Assembly: GCA_039583875.1 (NCBI GenBank)
Contig: CM077167.1
Span: 155,631,545 to 155,695,544, forward strand
Direction: 5' to 3'
DNA length: 64,000 nucleotides
From: Platanthera guangdongensis
Lineage: Eukaryota; Streptophyta; Magnoliopsida; Asparagales; Orchidaceae
The notes beneath the pieces are model-generated. The model saw only the letters and a program-made list of their open reading frames with translations. It was not told the origin of the DNA and made no database searches. The translations under genes and the position numbers were made by a program. Position 1 is the first letter of the stretch. Every line of letters starts with the position of its first letter. This document shows positions 31,694 to 43,165 of this stretch, piece after piece.

Positions 31694-33259
31694 CTCCACC
31701 CGCCCTTGTAATCGAGTTGTCCTCAAGCTCGAACTCTAGTTGGATAATCGACTCACCTGGCTCCTTGATTTCACGCCATAATAACGCTTGGTAGCATGCT
31801 GCAACAGCGTTGGCGCTAATGAGTAGAGTGATACCATTGAAAAGACGAGCGTCAGAAGGAATGTTGTCGGCTGGTTTGACAAAAAGTAGAAGTGGCAGGG
31901 AGGCCGATGGAACATTGATTGGCTGGGTTCAGTGGGACCGGTGGCAAAAATTGGCGATAAGACGGTTGGGAGAACCATGGCCGGTGGGAGGAACATGTTC
32001 GACGTGGTGGCGCGAGGCAACAATGACACAACGACCGAGGGGACCAACAAAGCAAGGGCCGACGGAGTCAGGGACGACAGACGATGCGGCGAGGTGGTCG
32101 AAGGAGGCAGAGTGGGGGCCGACAAAAGAGGCAGAGAGATGACTTGATAGGGGCCGACAGTGGTATTTGGTCGACGATGATATTTGTGCTGGGAGGCGGT
32201 GAGAAGGGCCGACATGGGTAGAACTTGCAAAAAAGGCACTAGGTTTGCTGTTGGTGGAAGTTGCGTTCAGAGGCGACTGACAAGATGTATCAGTGGTCAG
32301 GGAGGCCGTGGCGCCAACAACAGACCCGAGGAGCAGGGGCTGACAAGACTGGGGCTGACATAGTAGGCGACAAAATGGCCGGTGGTGGCGATGGTGGAGG
32401 TGAAACCTCGAAGTGTCCCGATGTCACCAACTGGTCAATTTTGCTCTGAATGCTAGATACGATGTCTTGAAATAACGTCAACATCTTCAACATCATCGAA
32501 CAGAGGGTGGTCTTATTCGCGACATTAAGCATGACGTCCATTGTAATTAATGGATTGTAAAATAATTCAATTATGGATTCATTGAAATAATCAAGCAATC
32601 AAGAGGGCCGACAATTACCCTAATCCTGTGAATGGGGTTGGCCCGCTACTGTTGTTTTTGGGGCTTGACGAAGTACGAGATGGCAGCTTGAGGCTCGATA
32701 AATTTGTTTTATAAAAAGCACTGGCTGATGAATTGGGCTGATGACTAGTCTACTGGAAGGCAGAGATGGAAGGCGCCCGACGGCTCGATGCAAATTAGAG
32801 GGAAAGTGCCGATGAAGAAGAACATTAGTGTCGTTGTCATTGAGATGTACAGACGGGAGTTAGTAGAGGATAGTCGACTGAGGAAGGCGCTAGGAATTCG
32901 ATCGAAGATGATCTGAATGGAGGCCGACAAAGTAGTGATGGAGTGCACTGTGATCAATCGACGGAAGCGATCGACGAAATCGAAGCCTCGGTGAAGAGTC
33001 TCTAGAGATCGATCGATTAAAGTGAAGAGTCGATGTAGGAGGCTCTGTTGGAGAAAATGGACGTGCTTCAGACATCGACATAGGAGGCTCTGCTGGGAGC
33101 TATCAACGAAGATGGAGGGATTACCGTGAGCACCAGAGGTTGGGGAATTAGCGTGCTTGTGGCGTCAAGAAGCAGTGGCTGACGGAAGGATGTCGCGGCT
33201 GGACTTGAACGGAGTCGTGATTCGTAGTGGATGAAGGGGCATAGAGGGAGGAATGAGGG
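31694..33259 (-). pseudogene. Interior of the GAGTG-flanked element
   Basis: Minus-strand open stretches lie at 33081-32890, 32598-32290 and 32239-31736. They are Ser/Pro/Leu-rich with no recognisable zinc knuckle, protease or RT. A short helical segment (LTLFQDIVSSIQSKIDQLVT) near 32500-32420 before a proline run could be a gag remnant. The last 60 bases hold the LED-type pol tail and a weak GGGCGGGTGGAG purine tract next to the LTR. Confidence 0.55.
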
Positions 33260-33271
33260 CTCTGATACCAA
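33260..33271 (-). other. Primer binding site of the GAGTG-flanked element
   Basis: The minus strand reads TGGTATCAGAGC, a perfect initiator-Met-tRNA site four bases from the LTR. Confidence 0.9.
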
Positions 33272-33275
33272 ATAT

Positions 33276-33336
33276 GTTATGGGCTTCTTGGGGCATTTTG
33301 TCGGGGATGTCGGCAACGAAGATACAAGAGGTTTTA
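33276..33336 (-). repeat. 5' LTR of the GAGTG-flanked element, first piece
   Basis: TGTTATGGGCTTCTTGGGGC... pairs with the LTR start at 31302 and is cut at 33336 by the solo LTR. Confidence 0.85.
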
Positions 33337-34181
33337 TGTAACACCCCAACCTAGTTTAATAACAAATCAACAGTCCGACCGGGCTCTGTGGTAAGAAGTA
33401 ACTTAAGCAACGATAGTTAAACTAGTACATAACATATATAAATAAGGAAGTACGTAATGGAAACTTATAGTGAAAATAGAAAATGCAGGTAAGGTTAAAA
33501 GTGTACCTCATCATTTCTGAATTTATAGAGCCAACTGGATTTATAAAACGAACCATGCATCTGAAATACTATGTAATATTTGGTACAAGGAAAAACTTAA
33601 ACATTAAGATTACATATTGTCCATGAGAGCAAAATAATACAATACTGAAAGGAAAAACAACTGAACGAAAATGAACTATAAGAGGAACTCCACAAACACG
33701 CTCATTCTAGACGCAACTTCCCACCCGTGTCTCTTGTAAAAATGTGTCCGAAAATTGGTCAGCCAAATTGGAGAGTAAGAAAAATTATTTTTCCTAGTGA
33801 TACTAAAAAAATATGTTGAAAGAATATAAATGCATGCTTTTAAAATAAGTTTTTATACTCTAGAAAAAATTATATGTTGGTTTACTATGCATGCCTTTTC
33901 TAAAATAATACCGGCAACATAAATATCTATTCTAGTTTAAACATGTTAAAGCAAATTTACTCAGATTCCAAAATTTTGTTAGCTAAAAAGATTTCTAAGC
34001 TTCGCTCTACACTTGAGGTCTAAGTGGCTTATGTTTGGCCTTCTTTAAATTCTCGACAGAGGAGCTTGTAATGCATAATTCTAATCTAACGATCCGAGTT
34101 TCTACTAACGAACTCTTGCGTTCTGGTGTCTCACGGACACAGACTCACATCTACTAATCTTCTGAAAGGGAGTATCGTATC

Positions 34182-34351
34182 TGTTAGAAAAGCCCAATTA
34201 AGGGCCCATGTTTTCTTCTTTCTCTCTCCTTGTATTAGTCCCACATCATGTATTAGGATTTCTCTCTTCTTTCTTCTCCTATATAAGTGTGTGTATACTT
34301 GTAACTATTCAATTCAAGAATAATATACAAGGTTTTGGGCCTCTCTTTTCA
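34182..34351 (+). repeat. 5' LTR of the gag-less copia
   Basis: 170 bp; TATA box CTATATAAG at about 34280-34287; ends CTCTTTTCA just before the primer site TGGTATCAGAGC (34352-34363). Confidence 0.95.
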
Positions 34352-34363
34352 TGGTATCAGAGC
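34352..34363 (+). other. Primer binding site of the gag-less copia
   Basis: TGGTATCAGAGC, directly abutting the LTR; initiator Met tRNA type. Confidence 0.95.
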
Positions 34364-34856
34364 CACCGGTCTCCACCTTGTATTCGGTCGACTGCTTGCG
34401 GTCTACAGGTTCTGTCCGCCCGGACTTGCTTGTCCGGCCTGCTCTCCTGGAAACCTCCCGGTGTTTTTCTTCTCCCTCCTAGCGGCCATATCGTGCGGTT
34501 TGCCCCTTTTAACCGCTCTCTCTCCTCGTGGCTTCCACTTCTCCTCCTCCTCCTCCTCCTCCTCCTCTCTCTCTTTTATAACCTCTCACGTGGGTCCCAC
34601 TTCATCTTGTATCTATCCGCGCAGTCTTCCTCCATATCCGCGCAGTCTGCTTTCTTTCTTCCCGCTTGTGGCCTCACCGTGACCATGCAGACTTTCTCTC
34701 CTTCGGCTAGCCGCTGCGACTTGTCTTGTCGATTAGCGGTCTCTTCTTTTGCTGCAAGCCGCATCCTGGTCGCGACTCTTCTTGTCGCTGCTGTGTCCAT
34801 TGAGACCGTGTGGCTTCTGCCTCTACCGCACCTTCTCTTCTCTATTCGGCTTCCCT

Positions 34857-35325
34857 CTAGCCGCCCGACCTCCTTATGCTAGCCGCCCGACCTTCTCTCT
34901 GCTAGCCGTTCGGCCTCCTCTCTGCTAGCCGCCCGACCTTCTCTCTGCTAGCCGCCCGACCTCCTATCTGCTAGCCGCCCGGCCTCCTCTTTGCTAGCCG
35001 CCCGACCTCCTCTCTGTTAGCCGCCCGACCTCCTCTCTGTTAGCCGCCCGGCCTCCTCTCTGCTCGCCGCCCGACCTTCTCTCTGCTAGCCGTCCGGCCT
35101 CCTCTCTGCTAGCCGCCCGGCCTCCTCTCTGCTAGCCGCCCGACCTTCTCTCTGCTAGCCGCCCGACCTCCTCTCTGCTAGTCTCCCGACCTGCTCTCTG
35201 CTAGCCTCCCGACCTCCTCTATGCTAGCCGCCTGGCCTCCTCTCTATTAGCCGCCCGGCCTCCTCTCTGCTAGCCGCCTGACCGTCTCTCTGCTCGCCGC
35301 CCGGCCTCCTCTCTTCTAGCAGCCC
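34857..35325 (+). repeat. 23-bp tandem repeat in the copia leader, about 20 copies
   Basis: The unit is CTAGCCGCCCGACCTCCTCT plus CTG, with small variants. It fills the leader between the primer site and the pol start codon. The related copia at 46240-51825 has only diverged, irregular versions near 50560-50740, so the array expanded in this copy. Minus-strand ORFs across it are artefacts. Confidence 0.9.
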
Positions 35326-35347
35326 GATTTTTCCTTCTGCTAACCGG

Positions 35348-38300
35348 ATGGCGTCTGATGATTCCGCTTCCACCTCTGTTGCGTCCTTCTCTGCGGAAAG
35401 TATCACCTGTCTCTCTCATAATCCTTGTTGGATCGTTGATTCCGGCGCTACTCACCATATCACCTCCCAGAAACCCACCGCGTATCTACTGACGCCTCAT
35501 CCCGCTCACATCACTGTGGCCAACGGTGACACCCTACCAGTCTCTGGCTCCGCTGCTCTTCAGCTAACGCCGACCCTTTCTCTTTACTCGGTTCTTCATG
35601 TTCTGGGGTTTTCTTTCAATTTATTATCTGTTAGTCGTCTCACACATAACCTTGATTGTTGTATTACCATTTCACCTTCTTCTTTTCTTATGCAGGATCG
35701 ACGCATCCGGAGTACCATTGGTAAGGGGCAACTGGTGAATGAGCTGTACATCTTGGATATCCCACCACCTCTTCTCTCCGCCATCTCCACTGTTGATTGG
35801 CATCGCCGCCTTGGACATGCTCCCCTTCCGATTCTCAAGCGGGCTCTTCCTGATATACCTTTACGGGAGTTATCTTGTGAATCTTGTATCTACGACAAAC
35901 AACATCGTTCTTCTTTCCCCCCTGCATGTACCAGAAGTAGTACTCCCTTATCTTTAGTTCATTCTGATGTCTGAGATCCTTATAAAATCACTAGTATTTT
36001 TGGCTTTCGCTATTTTGTCACGTTCATTAACGATAACTCCCGTACCACGTTGCTCTATTTACTATATGATCGAACTGAACTTACCCCTATATTTCGCGTC
36101 TTTTTACTTGGGATGCGTACGCAGTTCGCTACCCCCTCAATGTAATTTGCACTGATAATGCTCGGGAGTATTTGGGTCGTGCCTTCTCCAATCTCTGCAC
36201 TGAATTTGGTGTCATCCATCAAACTTCATGTGCGTATACCCCTCAACAAAATGGGGTGACCGAACGCAAAAATCGTCATCTTCTCGATATTGCGCGCTCC
36301 CTTATGTTCCAAATGCACGTTCCAATCGAATATTGGAACTTTGCTGTATCCACCGCCTGTCATCTCATCAACCGCCTTCACTCCTCTGTTCTTGATTTTG
36401 CCTCACCCATCCAACTCCTCTATCCCTCCACCACCCTCACCTCTCTCACACCGCGGATCTTTCGGTGTGTTTGCTATGTCCACCTTTTTGGCCCTGCTTC
36501 CGACAAACTTGCTCCTCGGGCTGCCAAGTATATATTTGTTGGCTACTCCCGCACTCAAAAGGGGTACGTCTGCTACTCTCCTACTGACGACAAGCTGGTC
36601 GTTTCTGCGGATGTCACCTTCTGCGAAGACTAGCCCTTCCACTTACCCAGCACCACCTCGTCTTCTGCTTCCTCTATTCCCCGACCTGTTGTACCGGTCA
36701 CGCCATCTGTGCCGTCTTCTTCCTCCTCTTCCCCCATTCCTCCTCGAATTCCTCCACCACTTATCCGTGTCTACTCTCGTCGCCCATCCAAGGATGCTCC
36801 CATGACCCAGCTCTCAGCCACCAGCGATGCCTCGGCTACGGCAGATCACGCTCCCGTCTGTACAGCTCATCCTTTGGCCAACTACGTCTCTCTACATCGG
36901 CTAACGCCGCCTCTCTACGCGTTTGCCACCTCTCTTTCTATTTCTATCCATAACAATGTGCATGAGACGCTTCAACACCTAGGTTGGCGGGCCGCTATGA
37001 ACGATGAAATGCGGGCTCTCTGGGCTAACCGGACCTGGGATCTGGTTACTCTTCCTGCTGGCCACACCTTTGTTAGCTGCAAATGGGTTTATGTCATTAA
37101 ACATGCGGCATATGACACTATCGACCGTCTGAAGGCTCGCCTCGTGGCACGGGGCTTTACTCAGCAACATGGCCTTGATTACGAGGAAACCTTCTCTCCC
37201 GTGGCCAAATTGAACACGGTCTGCGTTCTCCTCTCCTTGACTGTTCATCGTCACTGGCCACTTTATCAGCTGGACATTAAGAATAACTTCCTCAACGACG
37301 ATCTACAGGAGATAGTTTATATGCAGCAGCCTCCCGGGTTTGAGACCACGGGGGAGTTTTTGGTATGTCACCTTCGGAAATCCATTTATGGTCTCAAACA
37401 GTCCCCGCGTTCGTGGTTTGAAGAATTCAGTGAGGTGGTCTGTGCTAGTGGCTTCACTCGGAGCTCGGCTAATTTTTCTCTCTTCACCCGACATCGGTCA
37501 ATCGAGACTGTGATTCTTCTGGTCTACGTTGCGATATCCTGATTACTGGCGACGACAAGGCAGGAATACAACAGATCAAGGAACAGTTAATTACGCCTTT
37601 CAGACCAAAGATCTGGGCCACCTTCGGTACTTTCTTGGGCTCGAGGTCGCACGACACCCTGATGGTCTTGTGTTATCTCAAAGGAAGTACTGTATGGATC
37701 TCCTTCATGATACATGTTATTCTGGGTGCAAACCTGCAGAGACTCCTATGGACGCAAATCACAAGCTCTCGGCCCATAGCTCTGACTCTGACAAGCTGCT
37801 TACAAATCCGGAATATTACAGACGCTTGGTTGGGAAGCTGATCTACCTTACGGTGACTCGATCAGACATCTCATTTGCTGTGGGAGTTGTGAGCCGTTTC
37901 ATGCACGCTCCTCAGACATCTCATCTTCAAGCTGTCGAGCGCATCCTTCGATATCTCAAGATCGCACCCGGACAAGGACTCGTGTACAAGCCATCCACAT
38001 CTCTATCTCTTGTCGCGTATTCTGACGCTGACTATGCAGGATCTATTGATGATAGGCGCTCCACAAGTGGGTTCTGTACTTACTTTGGGGACACCTCATA
38101 ACTTGGCGTAGCAAGAAACAAACTGTGGTTGCGCGTTCCTTTGCTGAAGCCGAGTACCGGGCTATGACTGCTGTTGTTTCTGAGCTAACCTGGCTTGAAG
38201 GCCTTCTGGGAGACTTAGGTGTTCGTCTCTCATCTCCGACAACCTTATTTTGCGACAGTCAGACATCAATTCATATTGCCAAGAATCCGGTTTTTCACGA

Positions 38301-38514
38301 ACGAACAAAGCATATCGAAGTTGACTTTCACTTTATCCGGGAAAATGTACAGTCAAAGAAGATAGATTTGGAGCATGTTCCTGCTACCGACCAAGTTGCG
38401 GACATCCTGACGAAAGCTCTCTCCAGGCCGCTATACTATCAGTTCTTATCCAAGCTTGGTGCCTACGACTTGTACGCTCCAGCTTGCGGGGGAGTGTTAG
38501 AAAAGCCCAATTAA
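35348..38514 (+). pseudogene. Copia pol: protease, integrase, RT, RNase H
   Basis: The ATG at 35348 opens MASDDSAST, resembling the gag start of the sister copia (MASDASAATS), fused directly to SVASFSAESIT just before the protease (CWIVDSGATHHITS). Then come GAG-pre-integrase (DWHRRLGHAPLPILKRALPD), integrase (HQTSCAYTPQQNGVTERKNR), RT (QLDIKNNFLNDDLQE; GLKQSPRSWF) and RNase H (DADYAGSIDDRRSTSGFCTY; QVADILTKALSRPLYYQF). Breaks: TGA at 35972, frameshift near 36125, TAG at 36631, and a one-base deletion within the codons of the YVDD catalytic box near 37530. A further break lies near 38100. The stop lies inside the 3' LTR. Confidence 0.93.
38480..38494 (+). other. Polypurine tract of the gag-less copia
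   Basis: GCTTGCGGGGGAG directly precedes the LTR start TGTTAG at 38495. It is also translated as the CGG of the pol C-terminus. Confidence 0.85.
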
Positions 38515-38664
38515 GAGCCCATGTTTTCTTATTTCTCTCTCCTTGTATTAGTCCCACATCATGTATTAGGATTTCTCTCTTCTCTCTTCTCCTATATAAG
38601 TGTGTGTATACTTGTAACTATTCAATTCAAGAAATATATACAAGGTTTTGGGCATCTCTTTTCA
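38495..38664 (+). repeat. 3' LTR of the gag-less copia
   Basis: 170 bp partner of 34182-34351, followed by the duplication GTATC. Confidence 0.95.
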
Positions 38665-40405
38665 GTATCCTCAAATTTGAGGCTCATATGGTACACTCTG
38701 CCCTACGAGTAAGATAGTGCGCCTCTATCTATCTCGAGAGGTCTCAATGGTGCCTCCTAGTCATTTTCTGCCTAGTGTTACTCTGCTTATGTATTTCTCT
38801 GCGTATCTTAAGCAATGCCTCTTATTAGTTACTGAATTAAAATTCATATCTATATAATTGATATTTTTCACATTCTAAATATTTATGGAGGTCTAATTGA
38901 AGGGGAAAATATAAATATTACTTATGCTCTACATATAGCAGTTGAATGTTTGTTGGGTTATAGCTCTCTAACAGTAATTACAGTTTCTTAAAACTATAAT
39001 AATTTTTGGAATAATAAAGAGCATTTTTATGCAAGGCTATCTGGTATGTATAACCAAAAGGAATAAGAGTTTCTTACCTCAGCAGTGCGGCGCTCGTAAA
39101 CGCGACAGGTCGACATGTTTCTCTAAAAGAAATATTCTGAAGCACTAATTTGTTCTTTGAGTAACAAGGAGGCTTATTTCATCAAGAAACCTAAAAAGGG
39201 CATTCAACATAGTTATATATCTCTCCATAATTTTAGGGAATATTGTTTTATAATCAGAGGAAGACATTTACCACTTCTTTAATAGTGGGGTATATTGATT
39301 TCCAAATCAGACATGACTACAGCCAAATCTGTAACTGTATAGGAGCACTAGAAATCAATTATAAGCTGGGGAACTAAACCATGGACTTATCTCTTACACC
39401 TATAGTTGATTGGGAGATCATATTGATTTATGCAGAAGGAATTATTTGGGAGGGTAAAAATACCTGAGTAGAAAGATCGGCCCCCACAAAGACTGACGTG
39501 GAGGAGATAGGGGAAAGACTTCAAATTAAGCCTCTAATCACACAGTGGGAACACCCACAGGGAGTGACTCAATCCGGTGCCGAGCCTCATGACTGTAGAG
39601 GAAGGAGAAATCGTGAAAAATGAGTAGAAAAATTGCACAGCTTTACTAAAAAAATATATCTTGCTGGTATTTGAGGAGTAAGGGGGTGAAGAATCGTCGA
39701 GGAGGAAGAAGCTTGCAGACCCAGGAAAGGATCAGTGAGCCTTTCCACGAAACAAAGAGGATGTTTGGAGCGTTTCCGGAGGGGAAAAAACCGATGCTGC
39801 GCCTCCTAGCACCGACAATTGGTACGGCCAAGCCTCTCGCATCGTCGGCTGAAAGGATCGACAAGAGGGGAGGAGTCGACGACTTACTTTTGTCGTTCGG
39901 TTGGGAGAGAGAGATCGTAGAGGGGAAAAGAAAAAATTGGTCTCCACTCAAAACTGATCGTTCCTCTCGAGAAAATAATGAAACCGATAGCAGTTCCTGA
40001 TTTTATTGTGCATGGGGAATGAGCAATTGAAAAGGTGCAGGGTCTAAGGTGTCAGTTATGGTAGGAAACCGTAGAGACCACAATTATTCCTAATTGAAAC
40101 TGTGAAATGGAGAGGGGAGGAAAACATCGCTAAATTTCTTAGGAGGGAAAATTAAGCATTAAAGTCTTATTTAATTGCTGTCATGCCTCAATAAGCGTTA
40201 CATCTGCGCGTTGCGCGTTAAGTCTTCGCATAAATATTTACACGCATCAAATAAAAATACTTTCGTTAATTTATTAATTAACGCACATCCATTAATCATA
40301 ATAAAATCGTTCCACGACCCGACATTGACTCGATCAATTTTGCTTGCGATTGGGCCCTGCCATCAAATTTAATTTTCGTAATAAAATTAGGGATGTTACA
40401 TTTTA

Positions 40406-40718
40406 AACTCTAGAACTTGAAGAAGGAGAAGAAGTTGGTGGAAGAGGAGGAAATCTTAGAGGGAAGAAAATAGTTTTGAGAGAGGCAGAGGGATTACAGA
40501 GAGGAGAAAATTTTTATTCATTCATTGATTAATGCCTTCATACAGGACTATGGCCTATATATAATGTGCTCAGAGGGTAAACCCATAGTTACATCAATAT
40601 GCATAAACAATAAAACTACATGGAAATATTAAAGACCAAAAATACTCATGTGACTTAATGCGGCACGACTCATACAATAAAGACTCTATGCAATGCGACT
40701 CACTATTATAAGCCTCCT
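40406..40718 (-). repeat. 5' LTR of the GAGTG-flanked element, second piece
   Basis: It resumes exactly where 33336 was cut and matches 31355-31660 of the left LTR. It is cut again at 40718. Confidence 0.85.
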
Positions 40719-42665
40719 TGTTAACCCCGAAATCGGCGATCCTTCCCAAGGCAGCCAGCTCGCTCATCGCGGCCTGCCCCGGGTTCCTCCTGGAGGCCGT
40801 GATGCCCTAGGTTGGGCGGACAGAATTCTCTGTCCGCTCAGGCCGCGCGGCTTGCGCGGTCTCGCCGGTCTGGCCCCCCAGGCCGCGCGCCTTTCCTTGG
40901 TCGGCAGGGTCCGCGGACTGCTTCCGTAGTCCGCCTCTGCAGGCCGCCCCCTTTTTTCAGCTTAACCGCAAGGTTGTCTCCGCAGGTCTCTCTCTGCCGG
41001 ACTCAACTTCCTATCCGCCCAGGCCGACAACAGGTCGCGTTCCTCTTCAGCTTAATCGCAGCTGTCTCAACAGATGCTCCTTTGCCGGATTCGGACTCCT
41101 GTCCGCTCAGGCCGGCAGCAGGTCGCATATCCCTTCACCTAGCAACACGGGCAGTCGACTCCTCCAGCTCGCCTACAGAGCGCGGATTCCAGGTCCGGCT
41201 ACCCGCCAAGACCAGCAACCTCCAAGTCCCTCGCGAGCTGGGCGGACTCTAAGTACAGTCGAGACTTCCAGTCCGCCTTCATTGGTGAACCCCAACAGCC
41301 TCAACAGCCAGGCTCTCCATCTCCAACGTAGGCGGACTCGACCTTGCAGCAGCCGCGGACTCGACGGACTTGGCGGACTCTCTATGCAGTCCGCCCCTTC
41401 CCTTAGTCAGCACCAGCTTCTCGGCAGCAGAACCAGCTTCCTCCTCAGTCCGCAAGCCTTTCACAGGCTCCGCCAGTAGTAGCAGACCTCTCCCTCAGTC
41501 CGCAGTCTCGGTGCGGACTCAGTCAGTAGTGGCAGATTCCTTCCAGCCCGCCAGGCATCAGATCCTCCAGAAGGCAGTCCCAGTCCGCATAACCTCGTGC
41601 GGACTCGCCGGACTCCGCGGGCACTCTCCTGCTCGCACCCCTTCCAGCTCGCTCAGTCAGTAGCAGCGGACTCTGCGGATTCTCCTTGCAGTCCGCCGCT
41701 TGTCCTCCAGCATCCGCCACCCCAGCAATAGGCGTACAGTCCCAGCTCAGCAGTGACGGACTCCGCGAACCCGCATCGCAGTCCGCCACTGAGTCTCCCA
41801 TTTTGCCGTCAGCAGCACCGGCTTCAGTACCAAGTCCCAGTCCGCGCGGTCTAGTGCGGACTCGGCGGACTCCGTCTCCTTCTCGCTCAAGTTACCGTCT
41901 CACCGGGGGTAACGTCACCGCAAGCCGTTACCTCCTCGGGCCTATAAATAGCCCCCCATGCCTCTCATGTGGGGGCGCGCTGGGAGGTCTCTCGTCATCG
42001 CCAAGGTGCTCACGCCCGAAATCAGCCAGCCAGCCCAGCTCCTGCGGACTCCGTTTCTCAGACCGCACCCGTCTCGGCGCCTTAGTCTCGCGGCCTGCCA
42101 GCCTGTGGTTCTCCAGTCCGCGCGGTCTCCCATTCCCCTTAACCGCGCGGCCTGCCGGCTTCGCTCTTCAGTCCGCGCAGCCTCCTCTGGCATTCTTCTT
42201 CCTTAACCGCCAGCTTCCTTTTTGTACCCTTTATTGCTTTGTTGTAAAGGTGTATCAGCAAGTTGTAACTCTCGCTATTAATTAAAGGAAAGCCCGTCGC
42301 AAGAGTGACGTTTAAGCCGCGGCGGGCGAAGTTTGTTGTTGCCGCTGCTAGAGGCCCTCTCTCTCTCTTCTTCCTAGCTCAGCTCAGCTCCCCTCGGCAA
42401 CCAACCTGCAAGCACAACCGTCATATTAACCGTCTGCTCGACAACTCCTGATCAACCTCCTCCTCTCATCAGCCTTCCCGGCTGCTCTCAGCACCGTCTC
42501 CTCTATCCCCGCAACTCCTTGACAAGTGTTTGCTTCACTCTCGAGCACTCAGAAGCTTCCTTCCTTTCTCTTCCCTCGCAACCTTCATCCTCTTCCTCTC
42601 CTAGCCCGTGAGATCGAACACTCCCTCCGTGTTAGCTGCCCCTGTGCCGTTTTCGCGCATCAACA
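40719..42665 (+). mobile_element. GC-rich solo LTR with dense GCGGACT/AGTCCGC motifs
   Basis: 1947 bp, TGTTAACCCC...CATCAACA, with perfect duplications CTCCT (40714-40718, 42666-42670). No coding domain or partner LTR is present, so it is a solo LTR of an unassigned family. A TATA box (TATAAATA, 41943-41950) suggests plus-strand transcription. The 1.2 kb upstream of it (U3) holds about two dozen copies of GCGGACT or its complement, commonly in facing pairs. ORFs here (40812-41252, 41686-42285) follow the repeats and are not believable genes. Confidence 0.88.
41943..41950 (+). promoter_or_regulatory. TATA box of the solo LTR
   Basis: TATAAATA in GGGCCTATAAATAGCC, downstream of the GCGGACT motif field. 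Consistent with an LTR promoter. Confidence 0.65.
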
Positions 42666-42670
42666 CTCCT

Positions 42671-42701
42671 AATACCAGATAACCAACGAGATGTCCATAC
42701 G
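42671..42701 (-). repeat. 5' LTR of the GAGTG-flanked element, last piece
   Basis: AATACCAGATAACCAACGAG and the following bases match the end of the left LTR near 31660-31690; the GAGTG duplication follows at 42702. Confidence 0.75.
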
Positions 42702-42706
42702 GAGTG

Positions 42707-43165
42707 CTAAATGAAATTATGGGGGATAGGGACCATTTTGAATCTTAACTTAGATACGATCGACAAATATTTGGGAATCTCAATTTTGGAGCTACTATTG
42801 CACTAATTGTCTTGCAAGATGTTGCTGAGTGCCTACTTATTCTCATTATTTGAGAGTGCTTCATGCTTGGTTCAGCTCGATAGTATGTTTACTTATGATT
42901 CCAGCATGGAAGAGCTGTTGTGCACTTGTAGACGGTGTCAGTTTGATGTTTTTTTTCCATTTTGAGTTCCGTAGTGCATGATGGTTAAAGTGAATTTTTC
43001 ACATTATTCAGTTCTATGATCCATAATTATTTTCTAGTTCTCTGCTATGAGTTTTCTAGAAGACTGTCTTTACTATAGTCTATATCTGCTTATTTTTTTA
43101 TTCGTTTTGGAAATTTTTTGGTCAAGCTTCTTACTTTAAAGTTTATTTCGAGTTCCATTACTAGA
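42707..43165. other. AT-rich unique-looking DNA
   Basis: This is the flank of the GAGTG insertion, so it was originally adjacent to 31296 and the eIF2B exon region. No coding frame seen. It resembles intron or intergenic DNA. Confidence 0.5.

Larger units (their letters stand above)
34182..38664 (+). mobile_element. Copia element with gag deleted
   Basis: Two 170-bp LTRs (34182-34351, 38495-38664; TGTTAGAAAA...CTTTTCA) and perfect duplications GTATC (34177-34181, 38665-38669). Primer site and polypurine tract are intact. Pol has protease, integrase, RT and RNase H but gag is missing. It is the same family as 46240-51825 on protein and LTR similarity. The LTRs differ by only a few bases, so insertion is recent, yet pol already carries several lesions. 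Confidence 0.95.
33337..40400 (-). mobile_element. Solo Tekay-like LTR interrupted by a copia
   Basis: TGTAACACCCC...GGATGTTACA with perfect duplications TTTTA (33332-33336, 40401-40405). After removing the copia at 34182-38664 and one copy of its duplication it is about 2.58 kb, without gag or pol. Its ends and internal blocks (for example TCTCACGGACACAGACTC near 34130) resemble the chromovirus LTR at 7515, so it is a related family, left by LTR-LTR recombination. Confidence 0.9.
31302..42701 (-). mobile_element. Gypsy-like non-autonomous LTR element split by two later insertions
   Basis: The left LTR 31302-31693 and a right LTR in three pieces (33276-33336, 40406-40718, 42671-42701) match, starting TGTTATGG. 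Target duplications GAGTG lie at 31297-31301 and 42702-42706. A primer site on the minus strand precedes the right LTR. The 1.6-kb interior has no RT or integrase. Its end reads IIQLEFELEDNSITRAGG (minus), the LED-type tail found at the end of gypsy pol. The right LTR is split by the solo LTRs 33337-40400 and 40719-42665. Confidence 0.88.

Noticed and set aside
34208..34882. 224-codon plus-strand ORF
   Set aside because: It begins in the copia LTR and runs through the leader into the 23-bp array; the sister copia does not keep it.
34857..35325. Possible CRISPR-like array
   Set aside because: Contiguous 23-bp tandem units without unique spacers, in a plant retrotransposon leader.
40693..42285. 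ORFs of 80-199 codons
   Set aside because: They follow the GCGGACT motif field of a solo LTR and occur in several frames at once.
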